38,006 bases of DNA, taken from Glycomyces lechevalierae. GTDB taxonomy: Bacteria; Actinomycetota; Actinomycetes; Mycobacteriales; Micromonosporaceae. The position numbers were made by a program, and so were the translations under genes. Shown here piece after piece: positions 25,052-33,616 of this stretch (within the stretch, counting starts at the first letter, position 1; the number at the start of each line of letters is the position of its first letter). The stretch is taken from assembly GCF_027622945.1 (NCBI RefSeq), contig NZ_JAPZVQ010000015.1, positions 1 to 38,006 of the forward strand, in the 5' to 3' direction. Under the pieces are notes generated by a model that did no database searches, had not been told where the DNA came from, and saw only the letters and a list, made by a program, of their open reading frames with translations.

Positions 25052-25066
25052 TTCGTAACTTACGAA
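25052..25066. promoter_or_regulatory. Palindrome TTCGTAA-C-TTACGAA upstream of rpsO
   Basis: A perfect 7+7 inverted repeat with a one-base centre (25052-25066) lies 65 bases before rpsO in an AT-richer patch. The tight centre favours a DNA-binding site over an RNA hairpin. A promoter for rpsO must lie in this area, but I cannot assign its hexamers. Confidence 0.4.
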
Positions 25067-25130
25067 CTCGTATCTGACCAGCCTGCTCGACACCGCGGGT
25101 TGGCCGTAACTCATGAAAGGGTGTTCGAAC

Positions 25131-25406
25131 ATGGCGCTCGACGCTGAAAAGAAGGCCGCGATCATCAAGGAATACGCGACCAGCGAGGGCGACTCGGGTT
25201 CCACCGACGTCCAGGTCGCGATCCTGACGACCCGCATCCGCGAGCTCACCGCCCACGTGCAGGAGCACAAGCACGACCACCACTCGCGTCGTGGTCTGCT
25301 CCTCCTCGTCGGCAAGCGCCGCCGCCTCCTCAAGTACCTGAAGAAGGAAGACATCGCGCGCTACCGCGGCCTCATCGAGCGCCTCGGCATCCGCGACAAC
25401 GCCTAA
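25131..25406 (+). CDS. rpsO: 30S ribosomal protein S15
   Basis: The 91-residue protein begins [20 protein letters not shown] and has the S15 signature: [20 protein letters not shown] and [26 protein letters not shown]15 binds 16S rRNA early in assembly of the 30S platform. ATG 25131 is used; an upstream ATG (25113) adds six residues without homology. GAAAGGG provides the ribosome site. It is followed by a terminator and then pnp, the classical rpsO-pnp arrangement. Confidence 0.97.
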   Translation: MALDAEKKAAIIKEYATSEGDSGSTDVQVAILTTRIRELTAHVQEHKHDHHSRRGLLLLVGKRRRLLKYLKKEDIARYRGLIERLGIRDNA

Positions 25407-25421
25407 TCGAGACTTGAAGAA

Positions 25422-25450
25422 GGGAGCGTCCCGCGAGGGGCGCTCCCTTT
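25422..25450 (+). terminator. Terminator between rpsO and pnp
   Basis: GGGAGCGTCCC (25422-25432) and GGGGCGCTCCC (25437-25447) form an 11-bp stem with one G-T pair and a GCGA loop, followed by TTT. Readthrough into pnp is likely to remain partial. Confidence 0.8.
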
Positions 25451-25523
25451 CGCATACCCCCGCCAGGGTGCCTTTCACGGCTCACTTTCGCTTCGCCACT
25501 GCCGCCGCGTCGGCCGGGTAACG

Positions 25524-25744
25524 TAAGGTGGGCGATGAGCACCACGCTCGACCGCAGCGCCTCCGCACGAGGCGCGGCGCGGCACGCCAGAGACCGCCCC
25601 GGTCCTCGGTAGTGGCATCCGGAACGTCCCGCTCGACGCGGGACCGAGCTTCCGAGTGCTTCGATCGAAGACCGGAAAAGCGCGCAGGCGAGCCGCATTC
25701 CGAACTACGCAGTGCACTGAACTGCATAAGGAGATCGACACTCT
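25524..25744 (+). promoter_or_regulatory. Structured pnp leader with promoter, hairpins and possible leader peptide
   Basis: TAAGGT (25524-25529) looks like a -10. Six bases after it an ATG (25535) opens a 25-residue frame ending at TAG 25612 (MSTTLDRSASARGAARHARD, then five residues). Hairpins: GCGCCTC/GAGGCGC (25557-25575), GTCCCGC/GCGGGAC (25626-25644), and the palindrome CTTCGATCGAAG (about 25657-25668) flanked by TTCCG/CGGAA. In Streptomyces and E. coli, pnp leaders fold into a stem cut by RNase III and then degraded by PNPase, giving autoregulation; this leader could work alike. The leader peptide is only a possibility. Confidence 0.5.
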
Positions 25745-28174
25745 ATGTCCGATAACGAACGGACACCCGAGGCCTACAACCTCGGGGAGCACCACGCCAC
25801 CGCCGTGATCGACAACGGCGCCTTCGGCACCCGCAAGATCGTCTTCAGCACCGGCCGCCTGGCCAAGCTGGCCCAGGGCTCCGCGATCGTCCAGATGGAC
25901 GACACCGTCGTCCTCGCGACCACCGCCGCCTCGAAGAACCCGAAGGACCACTTCGACTTCTTCCCGCTGACCGTGGACATCGAGGAGCGGATGTACGCCG
26001 CCGGGCGCATCCCGGGCTCGTTCTTCCGCCGCGAGGGCCGCCCGAGCGAGAACGCCATCCTCACCTGCCGCCTCATCGACCGCGGCCTGCGCCCGTCCTT
26101 CGTGTCGGGTCTGCGTAACGAGGTCCAGGTCATCGGCACGATCCTCTCGGTCGACGCCCGCGACGAGTACGACGTGGTCGCCATGAACGGCGCCTCCATG
26201 TCGACCCAGCTCGCCGGCCTGCCCTTCTCGGGCCCGCTGGGCTCGACCCGCATCGTCCTCATCGAGGGCACCTGGGTCGCGTTCCCGACCCTGGAGCAGA
26301 TCGAGAAGGCCACCTTCGACATGATCGTCACCGGCCGGGTCCTCGACTCGGGCGACGTCGCGATCATGATGGTCGAGGCCGAGGCCACCGACAACACGAT
26401 CAGCCTCATCGCGGCCGGCGGCACCAAGCCGACCGAAGAGGTCGTCGCGAGCGGCCTCGAGGCCGTCAAGCCGGTCATCGCCGAGCTCGTTCGCGCCCAG
26501 GCCGAACTGGCCAAGGTCGCCGCGAAGCCCGTCGCCGACTACCCGCGCTTCCTGGACTACCAGGACGACGCGTACGCCGCCGTCGAAGCGGCCGTCTCGG
26601 CCGAGCTCGACCAGGCGCTGCAGATCGCCGACAAGACCGACCGCCAGGACGAGCTCGACCGCGTCAAGTCGGTCATGCTCGAGAAGCTCGGCGCGGACTT
26701 CGAAGGCCGCGAAGGCGAACTGGGCGCCTCCCTGCGCTCGCTCACCAAGAAGCTGGTCCGCAAGCGCGTCATCACCGAGGGCGTCCGCATCGACGGCCGC
26801 CTCCCGGCGTACATCCGGCCGCTGGCCGCCGAGGCCGGGATCCTTCCCCGCGTCCACGGCTCGGCCCTGTTCGAGCGCGGCGAGACCCAGATCATGGGTG
26901 TCACCACGCTGAACATGCTGCGCATGGAGCAGGCCATCGACACGCTGTCGCCGGTCAGCAAGAAGCGCTACATGCACAACTACAACTTCCCGCCGTACTC
27001 GACCGGTGAGACCGGCCGCGTGGGCTCGCCCAAGCGCCGCGAGATCGGCCACGGCGCGCTCGCCGAGCGCGCCCTCGTGCCGGTGCTGCCGAGCCGCGAG
27101 GAGTTCCCGTACGCGATCCGCCAGGTCTCCGAGGCGCTCGCGTCGAACGGCTCGACCTCGATGGGCTCGGTCTGCGCGTCCACGATGTCGCTCATGAACG
27201 CCGGCGTGCCGATCAAGGCCCCCGTCGCGGGCATCGCGATGGGCCTCATCTCCGAGGAGGTCGACGGCGAGACCAAGTACGTCACGCTGACCGACATCCT
27301 CGGCGCCGAGGACGCTTACGGCGACATGGACTTCAAGGTCGCCGGCACCGCCGAGTTCGTGACGGCTCTGCAGCTGGACACGAAGCTCGACGGTCTGCCG
27401 TCGGACGTGCTGGCGCAGGCACTGCAGCAGGCGAACGACGCCCGCCACGCGATCCTCGACGTCATGCTCGACGCGATCAGCGAGCCGGGCGAGCTGGCCG
27501 CGACCGCGCCGCGCATCACGACCCTGAAGATCCCCGTGGACAAGATCGGCGCGATCATCGGCCCGAAGGGCCAGACGATCAACCAGATCCAGGACGACAC
27601 CGGCGCGGACATCACCGTCGAGGACGACGGCACGATCTACGTGTCGGCGGAGAACGGCGAGGCCGCTCAGGCCGCGGTCGAGACGATCAACGCGATCGCG
27701 AACCCGACCCTCCCGAACGTGGGGGACCGGTTCCTGGGCACGGTCGTCAAGACCACCGACTTCGGCGCGTTCATCTCGCTGACGCCGGGCCGCGACGGCC
27801 TCCTGCACATCTCGAAGGTCGGCGACGGCAAGCGCGTCGAGCGGGTCGAGGACGTGCTGAGCGTCGGCGACAAGGTCGAGGTCGAGATCGGCGACATCGA
27901 CAACCGCGGCAAGATCTACCTGGACAAGGTGTACCCGGAGGGCCAGGAGCCCGAGGGGTACAAGAAGGGCCGTCCGGCCGAGCGCAAGGAGTCCCGCGGG
28001 GACCGGGGCGACCGCGGTGACCGCGGCCCGCGCCGCGACCGCGAGCGCTCCGGCGGCGAGCGCGGCGAGCGTTCCGGCGGCGGCGACCGCGGCGAGCGCA
28101 GCGGTTCCGGCGACGGCGAGCGCCGCCGCCGCCGCACCCGCCGCAGCGACGAAGGCGGAGGCTCGGAAGAGTAG
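25745..28174 (+). CDS. pnp: Polyribonucleotide nucleotidyltransferase (PNPase)
   Basis: The 809-residue protein has the full PNPase order: first RNase PH domain (about 15-150), helical linker (about 240-320), second RNase PH domain (about 340-570) with [20 protein letters not shown] and the catalytic region [21 protein letters not shown] domain ([20 protein letters not shown]) and S1 domain ([20 protein letters not shown]). It degrades RNA 3' to 5' with phosphate and in actinomycetes also adds 3' tails. The C-terminus is an Arg/Gly/Asp/Glu/Ser-rich disordered tail of about 70 residues with repeated RGDRGD and SGGERGE units, probably an RNA- or RNase-binding arm. GGAG stands about 11 bases before ATG. 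The M16 peptidase gene starts directly at the next base after the stop. Confidence 0.97.
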   Translation: MSDNERTPEAYNLGEHHATAVIDNGAFGTRKIVFSTGRLAKLAQGSAIVQMDDTVVLATTAASKNPKDHFDFFPLTVDIEERMYAAGRIPGSFFRREGRPSENAILTCRLIDRGLRPSFVSGLRNEVQVIGTILSVDARDEYDVVAMNGASMSTQLAGLPFSGPLGSTRIVLIEGTWVAFPTLEQIEKATFDMIVTGRVLDSGDVAIMMVEAEATDNTISLIAAGGTKPTEEVVASGLEAVKPVIAELVRAQAELAKVAAKPVADYPRFLDYQDDAYAAVEAAVSAELDQALQIADKTDRQDELDRVKSVMLEKLGADFEGREGELGASLRSLTKKLVRKRVITEGVRIDGRLPAYIRPLAAEAGILPRVHGSALFERGETQIMGVTTLNMLRMEQAIDTLSPVSKKRYMHNYNFPPYSTGETGRVGSPKRREIGHGALAERALVPVLPSREEFPYAIRQVSEALASNGSTSMGSVCASTMSLMNAGVPIKAPVAGIAMGLISEEVDGETKYVTLTDILGAEDAYGDMDFKVAGTAEFVTALQLDTKLDGLPSDVLAQALQQANDARHAILDVMLDAISEPGELAATAPRITTLKIPVDKIGAIIGPKGQTINQIQDDTGADITVEDDGTIYVSAENGEAAQAAVETINAIANPTLPNVGDRFLGTVVKTTDFGAFISLTPGRDGLLHISKVGDGKRVERVEDVLSVGDKVEVEIGDIDNRGKIYLDKVYPEGQEPEGYKKGRPAERKESRGDRGDRGDRGPRRDRERSGGERGERSGGGDRGERSGSGDGERRRRRTRRSDEGGGSEE

Positions 28175-29473
28175 ATGAGTCGTCCCCAGACTCACACGCT
28201 GATTGACGATCCGCTGGGCGGCACGGTCCGAGTGACCGTGCTGCCCGGCGGTTTGCGTGTGCTCACCGAATCCGTCCCGACCATGCGCTCCGCCTCGGTG
28301 GGCGTGTGGGTCGGCGTCGGCTCCCGCGACGAGTCCCCCGAGCTCGCCGGCGTCTCGCACTTCCTGGAGCACCTGCTGTTCAAGGGGACCGCGAAGCGCA
28401 CCGCCACCGAGATCGCCGAGGCCGTCGAGGCGGTCGGCGGCGAGTCGAACGCGTACACGGCGCGGGAGCTGACCTGCTTCTACGCGCGCGTGCTCGACGA
28501 CGACCTGCCGATGGCCGTCGACGTGCTCGGCGACGCCATGTGCAACTCGCTCGTGACCGCCGCGGACGTCGAGGTCGAGCGCGACGTGATCCTCGAGGAG
28601 ATCGCCGCGTCCGCCGACGAGCCCTCCGACGTCGTGCACGAGCTGTTCTCCCTGGCGCTGTTCGGCGACGGGGCGCTGGGCCGGGACATCGCCGGCGACC
28701 CGGACACGGTCCGGGCGCTCACCCGCGACCAGATCTACGACTTCTACCGGCGGCACTACACGGCCCCGAACCTGACGGTGTGCGCCGCCGGGGGCGTGGA
28801 CCACGCCGAGACGGTCAAGCTCGTGTCGGAGGCGTTCGCGCCGATCCTGGGCGGCGCGAACGTGCCGCGCCAGCGCCGGCACGACGAGGACCTGCTGCCG
28901 GACCCGGTGCCGCTCATGGTGGAGCGGCACGACACGGAGCAGGCGCACCTGGTGGTGGGCTGCCGGCTGTTCTCGCGGCACGACCCCCGCAAGGACGCGT
29001 TCGAGGTGCTGAACAACATCCTCGGGGGCGGCATGTCCTCGCGGCTGTTCCAGTCGGTGCGCGAGCGGCGCGGCCTGGCGTACACGGTGTACTCGTTCTC
29101 GACGTACTTCGCGGACACGGGCATGTTCGGCGTCTACGCCGGTTCCAACCCCGACAAGGTGCACCAGGTCCGCGACCTGGTGCTCGCCGAGCTCGCGCAG
29201 GTGGCCGCCGAGGGCGTCACCGAGGCGGAGTTGCGGCGCGGCCAGGGCATGGCCAAGGGCGGGATGGTGCTCGCGATGGAGGACTCCGGTTCGCGCATGA
29301 ACGGGCTGGGCCGCGAGGAGCTGCTGTACGGCGACCACTGGAGCCTGGAGCAGGAGATCGCGGACATCGAGGCGGTGACGGTGGAGCAGATCAAGGCCGT
29401 GGCCGCGGAGATCCTGGCGCAGCCGATGACGACCGTGGCCGTGGGGCCGTTCGACCAGAGGGATTTCGCATGA
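28175..29473 (+). CDS. M16 family (pitrilysin-like) zinc peptidase
   Basis: The 432-residue protein contains the inverted zinc motif HFLEH (62-66) and the third ligand Glu near 141-142 (VILEEIAASADEPSD), i.e. HxxEH followed by about 75 residues and Glu. The C-terminal M16 half carries GGGMSSRLFQSVRERRGLAY. Such single-chain M16B peptidases are close relatives of the mitochondrial processing peptidase beta subunit and are consistently found after pnp in actinobacteria. The substrate is unknown. It starts immediately after the pnp stop and its own stop overlaps the dapB start, so the three are translated as a coupled unit. Confidence 0.93.
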   Translation: MSRPQTHTLIDDPLGGTVRVTVLPGGLRVLTESVPTMRSASVGVWVGVGSRDESPELAGVSHFLEHLLFKGTAKRTATEIAEAVEAVGGESNAYTARELTCFYARVLDDDLPMAVDVLGDAMCNSLVTAADVEVERDVILEEIAASADEPSDVVHELFSLALFGDGALGRDIAGDPDTVRALTRDQIYDFYRRHYTAPNLTVCAAGGVDHAETVKLVSEAFAPILGGANVPRQRRHDEDLLPDPVPLMVERHDTEQAHLVVGCRLFSRHDPRKDAFEVLNNILGGGMSSRLFQSVRERRGLAYTVYSFSTYFADTGMFGVYAGSNPDKVHQVRDLVLAELAQVAAEGVTEAELRRGQGMAKGGMVLAMEDSGSRMNGLGREELLYGDHWSLEQEIADIEAVTVEQIKAVAAEILAQPMTTVAVGPFDQRDFA

Positions 29474-30204
29474 TCAAGGTGGGTGTGCTCGGGGCGCACG
29501 GCCGCATGGGCACGGCCGTGTGCGAGGCGGTGGACGCCGCGGAGGACATGGAGCTGACGGCGACCGTGGGCCGCGACGAGCCGTTGGAGAAGCTCGCGGG
29601 CGTCGACGTGGTCGTGGACTTCACGCTGCCGGACACCGTGATGGGCAACCTGGCGTGGTGCGTGGAGCACAGCATCCACACCGTGGTCGGCGTGTCAGGC
29701 TTTGACGCGAAGCGACTGGAGTCCGCGCGGGAGATCCTGGCGGCCGACCCCGAGGTCGGTTCCGTGATCGCCCCGAACTTCGGGATCGGCGCGGTGCTGA
29801 TGATGCAGTTCGCGGCGAAGGCCGCCAAGCACTTCGACCACGCGGAGATCATCGAGTCGCACCACCCGCGCAAGGTCGACGCGCCTTCGGGCACGGCCGT
29901 GCACACCGCCCGCATGATCGCGGCGGCGCGCGCGGAGGCCGAGCTGCCGGACATGCCGGACGCGACCGAGTCGGACCCGCAGGGCGCGCGCGGCGCGGAG
30001 ATCGACGGCGTGCGGATCCACGCGATCCGCTCGGCCGGGTACGTGGCGAGCCAGGAGGTGCGCTTCGGCGGCCCCGGCGAGCGGTTCACGATCGGCCACG
30101 ACTCGCTCGACCGGGCCTCGTTCATGCCCGGCGTGCTGCTGGCGGTGCGCGAGGTCGTGAAGCGCCCGGGCCTGACCGTGGGCTTGGACGACCTGCTCGA
30201 CTGA
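29470..30204 (+). CDS. dapB: 4-hydroxy-tetrahydrodipicolinate reductase
   Basis: The 244-residue enzyme catalyses the NAD(P)H-dependent reduction step after DapA in diaminopimelate/lysine synthesis, supplying cell wall and lysine. The nucleotide-binding GAHGRMG is at 8-14, APNFGIG at 101-107, and the substrate site SHHPRKVDAPSGTA at 130-143 with H131, H132 and K135. FGGPGERFTIGHDSLDR closes the signature. Length is normal for actinobacteria. ATG 29470 overlaps the TGA of the peptidase gene (ATGA). A good terminator follows, separating it from thyX-dapA-rnj. Confidence 0.96.
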   Translation: MIKVGVLGAHGRMGTAVCEAVDAAEDMELTATVGRDEPLEKLAGVDVVVDFTLPDTVMGNLAWCVEHSIHTVVGVSGFDAKRLESAREILAADPEVGSVIAPNFGIGAVLMMQFAAKAAKHFDHAEIIESHHPRKVDAPSGTAVHTARMIAAARAEAELPDMPDATESDPQGARGAEIDGVRIHAIRSAGYVASQEVRFGGPGERFTIGHDSLDRASFMPGVLLAVREVVKRPGLTVGLDDLLD

Positions 30205-30218
30205 GTCGATACGCGAAG

Positions 30219-30249
30219 AAGGGCCCGCCGTTGCTTCGGCGGGCCCTTT
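30219..30249. terminator. Bidirectional terminator after dapB
   Basis: AAGGGCCCGCCG (30219-30230), loop TTGCTT and CGGCGGGCCCTT (30237-30248) form a perfect 12-bp stem with T-rich ends on both strands (TTTC on the plus strand, TTCTTC on the minus). It lies between dapB and the convergent membrane protein gene. Confidence 0.88.
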
Positions 30250-30261
30250 CGTCATGTGCGG

Positions 30262-31155
30262 CTACTCGATCGACGGGCTCTCGGTGACCGTCTCCTCCTG
30301 CGGTGTGGGGCTGGGGGTCGCCTCGGTCCCGCCTGTGCCGGCGTCGGGGGTGGGGGAGGCGCTCGGCGATTCGGTGGTCGCGGACTCGCTGGGGGAGGCG
30401 CTCGCGGACGGCGACTCGGAGGCGGCCGATTCGCTCGGGGACGCGGATTCGGTGGGCGCCACGGAGGTCGACGGGGTGTCGTCGGGCTCGCTGCTCTCGA
30501 CGTGCGTCTCGATGACGGTGGTCTCGGTGCCGTCGCTGACGAACCGGCCGGGGTCGCCGGTGAGGGCGCCGAGGAGGTAGAGCGCGGCGACGGTGACGCC
30601 GAAGACGAGGACGCTGGAGATGAGGATGGCCACGAGGGTGCGCTTGTTCGACTGCGATTTCGTGACGTGGCCTTCAGGGGCCGGTTCGGCGGGGATGACG
30701 ATCTCGTCGGTGTCTTCTCTGTAGGCGTCTCTTTCTCTGTAGGTGTCGGCGCTGCGGACGGCCGCGGCGTCGGTGAGGACGGCGGTCTCGTCGCCGCCTC
30801 GGAGCGCTTGCAGCCGTTCGGTGCCGGGGATCTTCGCGGTGGCCGTGGCGCGCTCGGGTTTGAGTTCCACGGTTGATTCGGTGGCCTTGCCTCGGGCGAC
30901 GGGGGCGAGCGCGGTGATCTGCTCTTTGATCTTCTCGCCGGTGCGGCGCATGGCCCGGAGGATGAGGACCGCGCCGATGGAGGAGCAGACGCTGAGGACG
31001 GCGGTGCCGGCGAGGGTGCCCCAGAGGCCGAGGAGTTTCGCGAGGACCGCGCCGAGGACGGTGGCGCCCGCGGCGGCGAGCACCTGACCGATGCTCAACT
31101 CCATGTTGGGGTCGCTTTGCCTGTGCCCCTTGCTCTTCGACTCGTATTGAGTCAC
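30262..31155 (-). CDS. Membrane protein with Ser/Pro/Glu/Thr-rich extracellular tail, unknown function
   Basis: The 297-residue protein starts at GTG 31155 after GGGGAGG. Two helices lie at about 23-42 and 45-67. A cytosolic linker with charged stretches (ERDAYREDTDEIVIPAEP) follows, then a third helix at about 172-197, and finally an extracellular tail of about 100 residues made almost wholly of Ser, Thr, Pro, Glu and Ala (TESASPSESAASESPSASAS). Such tails are often O-mannosylated wall-spanning stalks in actinobacteria. I do not recognise a family. It does not belong to the dap operon, being on the other strand. Confidence 0.75.
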   Translation of the reverse strand: MTQYESKSKGHRQSDPNMELSIGQVLAAAGATVLGAVLAKLLGLWGTLAGTAVLSVCSSIGAVLILRAMRRTGEKIKEQITALAPVARGKATESTVELKPERATATAKIPGTERLQALRGGDETAVLTDAAAVRSADTYRERDAYREDTDEIVIPAEPAPEGHVTKSQSNKRTLVAILISSVLVFGVTVAALYLLGALTGDPGRFVSDGTETTVIETHVESSEPDDTPSTSVAPTESASPSESAASESPSASASPSESATTESPSASPTPDAGTGGTEATPSPTPQEETVTESPSIE

Positions 31156-31254
31156 CGGCCCTCCCCGCTGGTGTTATAGATCCGTTACGCCGACAGGCTC
31201 ACCAGAATACGGGCCGTAGGTGAGACGGCTACGGTTTGTGCTGGAGCTAACGGC

Positions 31255-31941
31255 TCAAGCGGACGGGTTGCCGATGGAGTAGCGGCGCAAACGCCGCCAC
31301 TGCCACAGCCACAGGAGCGCACACACGACCAGCACGAACGCGACTCCGGCGATGAGGAAGGCGATGCCGTTGTTCGCGACGGCGGTGGCGTTGAGGTCGT
31401 ACTCCTCGCCTGGGGTCATGGTCCAGGTGACGGTGCGGCCTTCAAGGGTGCCGTTGTGCTCGGTGACGCGGGCGGGGAAGTCGACGCTGAGGAGGATCTC
31501 GGCGCCGGCGAACTGGGCCGGGTCGAGGAACCCGGCGGCGCGCAGGTCCCAGTGGCTCTCGAGGTCGTACTCGCGGCCGGTGTGCTGGATGCGGAGGTAG
31601 CCCCAGTCGTCGCCGCCGAACTCGGCGAACTCGCTGAGGGGGCGGTCGGTGAAGGTCGCGGTGGCGCCGGTGTAGCCGCCTTCGGCGTAGGGGGTGCGCT
31701 CGGTGCCGGGCACGCCGTCGAGCAGCGCGTCGAGGAACGCTTCGAGCTGCGCCTGGTCGAGGCCCTGGTCGCTTGCGTGCGCCATGAACTCGTCGCTCCA
31801 GGCGGCGGTGAACTCGCCGCCCACGGTGTCGTCGGGGCGGACCTCCAGGCCGAGGTCGATCCGGAGACACCCGGAAGTGGCGAAGAGCAGCCCGAGCGCG
31901 GCGGCGGCGACGAGCACACGGCGAGTTAGCAGACCCAGCAT
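31255..31941 (-). CDS. LppM-like lipoprotein
   Basis: The 228-residue protein begins MLGLLTRRVLVAAAALGLLF with a lipobox at SGC (ATSGCLRIDLGLEVRPDD). A C-terminal membrane helix (GIAFLIAGVAFVLVVCALLW) and basic tail end the protein. The lipobox followed by LxIDLGLEVRPDDT and the single C-terminal helix match the LppM family (Mycobacterium tuberculosis LppM), which is surface-exposed and linked to host interaction in that species; elsewhere the role is unknown. ATG 31941 is preferred because the signal starts there and TAGGCT lies 7 bases upstream (31954-31949), suggesting a leaderless message. The frame is open to 32025. Confidence 0.82.
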   Translation of the reverse strand: MLGLLTRRVLVAAAALGLLFATSGCLRIDLGLEVRPDDTVGGEFTAAWSDEFMAHASDQGLDQAQLEAFLDALLDGVPGTERTPYAEGGYTGATATFTDRPLSEFAEFGGDDWGYLRIQHTGREYDLESHWDLRAAGFLDPAQFAGAEILLSVDFPARVTEHNGTLEGRTVTWTMTPGEEYDLNATAVANNGIAFLIAGVAFVLVVCALLWLWQWRRLRRYSIGNPSA

Positions 31942-32003
31942 GACCCTGAGCCTAGGCCCGATAAAGCGCCCCTTCGCCGGTTTCGACCGACTCGGGGCGA
32001 GTG

Positions 32004-32187
32004 GAATGTCGTACCCCGGTGTCACCCTTTTTTCGGGGGCCCTGGAAACGAGCCTCAGGCCCTCTCCGCGTGCCCGCCGGATCCCGGCCCGAGCCGAATG
32101 TCGTACCCCCGTGCCACCCTCGTCTCGGGGGCCCTGAGAACGAGCCCCGGTCGCTCTCCCTGCGCCCGCCGGACGGTCTCGCTCGCC
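32004..32187. repeat. 92-bp imperfect tandem duplication
   Basis: Two copies, 32004-32095 and 32096-32187, share GAATGTCGTACCCC at their start, TCGGGGGCCCTG in the middle, AACGAGCC and GCCCGCCGGA near the end, all at the same 92-base offset. Copy two can fold CTCGTCTC against GAGAACGAG. The duplication fills most of the gap between the LppM-like gene and the DUF2752 gene. No coding potential is seen. Confidence 0.75.
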
Positions 32188-32219
32188 TGTTCCCGTTAGG
32201 CTGTCGGTGAGGAGGCGAT

Positions 32220-32726
32220 GTGTGCGCAGTCGATGAGGCCACCCTGGCGTCGGAGCCCGGCCGGGCCCCGGAGCGCAAGCGCGGCAATCCGGTGCAGCGC
32301 TTGGCGGCGAGCGTGTTCGGGCATCCCGCGTTCGCGCCGCTCGCGATCCTCGGCTGCTTCTCGGCCGCCGCGGCCGGGATCGTCGTCACGAACCCGACCG
32401 ACAACACCGGCCCGAGCACCTGCCTGTTCAAGGTCGCCACCGGCTTCGACTGCCCCGGGTGCGGCGGCACCCGCGCGTTCTACTACCTCGTCACCCTCAA
32501 CCTGCCCGAGGCCGCGCGCCACCACCTGATGGCCGTCTTCGCCGCCCCGTTCATCGTCTGGATGTACCTCGCCTGGGCCCTGCCGCGCGTCCTCCCGCGC
32601 CGTTCCTGGCGGCTCCCGACCTTCCACCTCACCCCGAACGCGCTCACCGGGTTCCTCATCGTCTGGGGCGTCTTCTTCATCGCCCGGAACCTGCCGTGGG
32701 AGCCGTTCAGCTTCTTCTACGTATGA
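32220..32726 (+). CDS. DUF2752 family membrane protein
   Basis: The 168-residue protein has a polar N-terminus, a helix at about 38-57 (FAPLAILGCFSAAAAGIVV), the hallmark FDCPGCGGTRAFYYL (C78 and C81), a second helix near 100-118 and a third near 140-160. DUF2752 proteins are small membrane proteins of unknown function with this conserved Cys pair. GTG 32220 is the start: GAGGAGG lies 5 bases upstream. An overlapping ATG at 32218 is in a different frame. TAGGCT about 20 bases before the start is a likely -10. A perfect terminator follows. Confidence 0.85.
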   Translation: MCAVDEATLASEPGRAPERKRGNPVQRLAASVFGHPAFAPLAILGCFSAAAAGIVVTNPTDNTGPSTCLFKVATGFDCPGCGGTRAFYYLVTLNLPEAARHHLMAVFAAPFIVWMYLAWALPRVLPRRSWRLPTFHLTPNALTGFLIVWGVFFIARNLPWEPFSFFYV

Positions 32727-32728
32727 GC

Positions 32729-32756
32729 GAGGGCCCGGCCGTGCGGCCGGGCCCTC
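32729..32756. terminator. Terminator between convergent DUF2752 and DUF4097 genes
   Basis: GAGGGCCCGGCC (32729-32740), loop GTGC and GGCCGGGCCCTC (32745-32756) form a perfect 12-bp stem just after the DUF2752 stop. There is no T-run. Confidence 0.75.
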
Positions 32757-32782
32757 TACTCGGGTGTTGTGGTGTTGCGGCT

Positions 32783-33604
32783 CTAGGCGTAAGCGCTCGC
32801 GCGGTGCAGGTAGATGTCGCCCGAGACCGAGCGGGCCCGCACCTCCAGGCTCGTGCCCGTGCTCGACGGCGCCGGCGAGGTGTCGCCCGTGGCCAGCTCG
32901 GAGGTCACCGAGCCCGCCTTCGCGTCCAGGTCGACCCAGATGTCCGTGCCCGGCACGACGCCGAGGCTGATGCGGCCCGAGACCGTGTTCGCCCGCACGG
33001 AACCGGAGCGGAGCGCGCTCAGCTCGATCCCTCCCGAGAGCGTGTTCACGTTCGCGTTCGAGTCGACCCGCTCGGCCGTGATCGAACCGGCCACCGTCTT
33101 CGCGGTGAAGTCCCCGCCCACGTGGTCGGCCTTCACCTGGCCCGAAGCCGTGTTGGCGCGGAAGTCCTCGATCGCGTCGATGACGCTGATCGAACCCGAG
33201 ACGGTGTTCGCGCGGACGGTGGTCGCGTTCTCCACCGTCGCCGAACCGGCGACCGTGTTGATCGAGACCGCGCCGAGCTTGCCGTGCAGGCTGATCGGCG
33301 CGGACGTCGTCTTCACCGAGACCTCCGAGCGGACCGGCACCTTCACCGCGAGGTGCACGCCGATCTCCTTGCGGAAGAACCAGTTCTGCGCCTTCTCGGG
33401 AGCCACGACCCGCAGGTGCCCGTTCTCGAACTCGACGCGCGCCAGGTCGGCGGCGTCGGCGTCCCCCTCGGAGCGGCGCTGCGCGGGCTTGATCTCCACG
33501 AGCACCGTGTTGAGCTCGTGGGCGGTGACGGTGACCGAGCCGTCGGCGAGGGTGATCGCCGCCGTGACCGGCCCGTCGTGGGTGAATTCGGTGTACTCGT
33601 TCAT
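32783..33604 (-). CDS. DUF4097 family beta-helix protein
   Basis: The 273-residue protein shows the DUF4097 pattern of short beta repeats: VSINTVAGSATVENA, RANTVSGSISVIDA, RANTASGQVKADHV, TAKTVAGSITAERV, NVNTLSGGIELSAL and RANTVSGRISLGVV, about one every 18-20 residues. This suggests a right-handed beta-helix or related solenoid. No signal peptide is present. Family members are called putative adhesins, but in actinobacteria they are typically cytosolic-looking and paired with a ribbon-helix-helix gene as here. AGGAG precedes ATG 33604 by 9 bases. It lies 12 bases after the RHH gene, in one operon with it. Confidence 0.85.
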   Translation of the reverse strand: MNEYTEFTHDGPVTAAITLADGSVTVTAHELNTVLVEIKPAQRRSEGDADAADLARVEFENGHLRVVAPEKAQNWFFRKEIGVHLAVKVPVRSEVSVKTTSAPISLHGKLGAVSINTVAGSATVENATTVRANTVSGSISVIDAIEDFRANTASGQVKADHVGGDFTAKTVAGSITAERVDSNANVNTLSGGIELSALRSGSVRANTVSGRISLGVVPGTDIWVDLDAKAGSVTSELATGDTSPAPSSTGTSLEVRARSVSGDIYLHRASAYA

Positions 33605-33616
33605 TGCTCGGTGCTC

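Noticed and set aside
25475..29338. Very long minus-strand open frame antisense to pnp and the peptidase gene
   Set aside because: Its codons mirror the GC-rich third positions of the real genes; the product is Arg/Val/Leu/Gly-rich with no domain.
32218..32529. ATG frame starting two bases before the DUF2752 GTG
   Set aside because: The product is Arg/Ser/Pro-rich without family features; the GTG frame gives the CPGCGGTRA motif.
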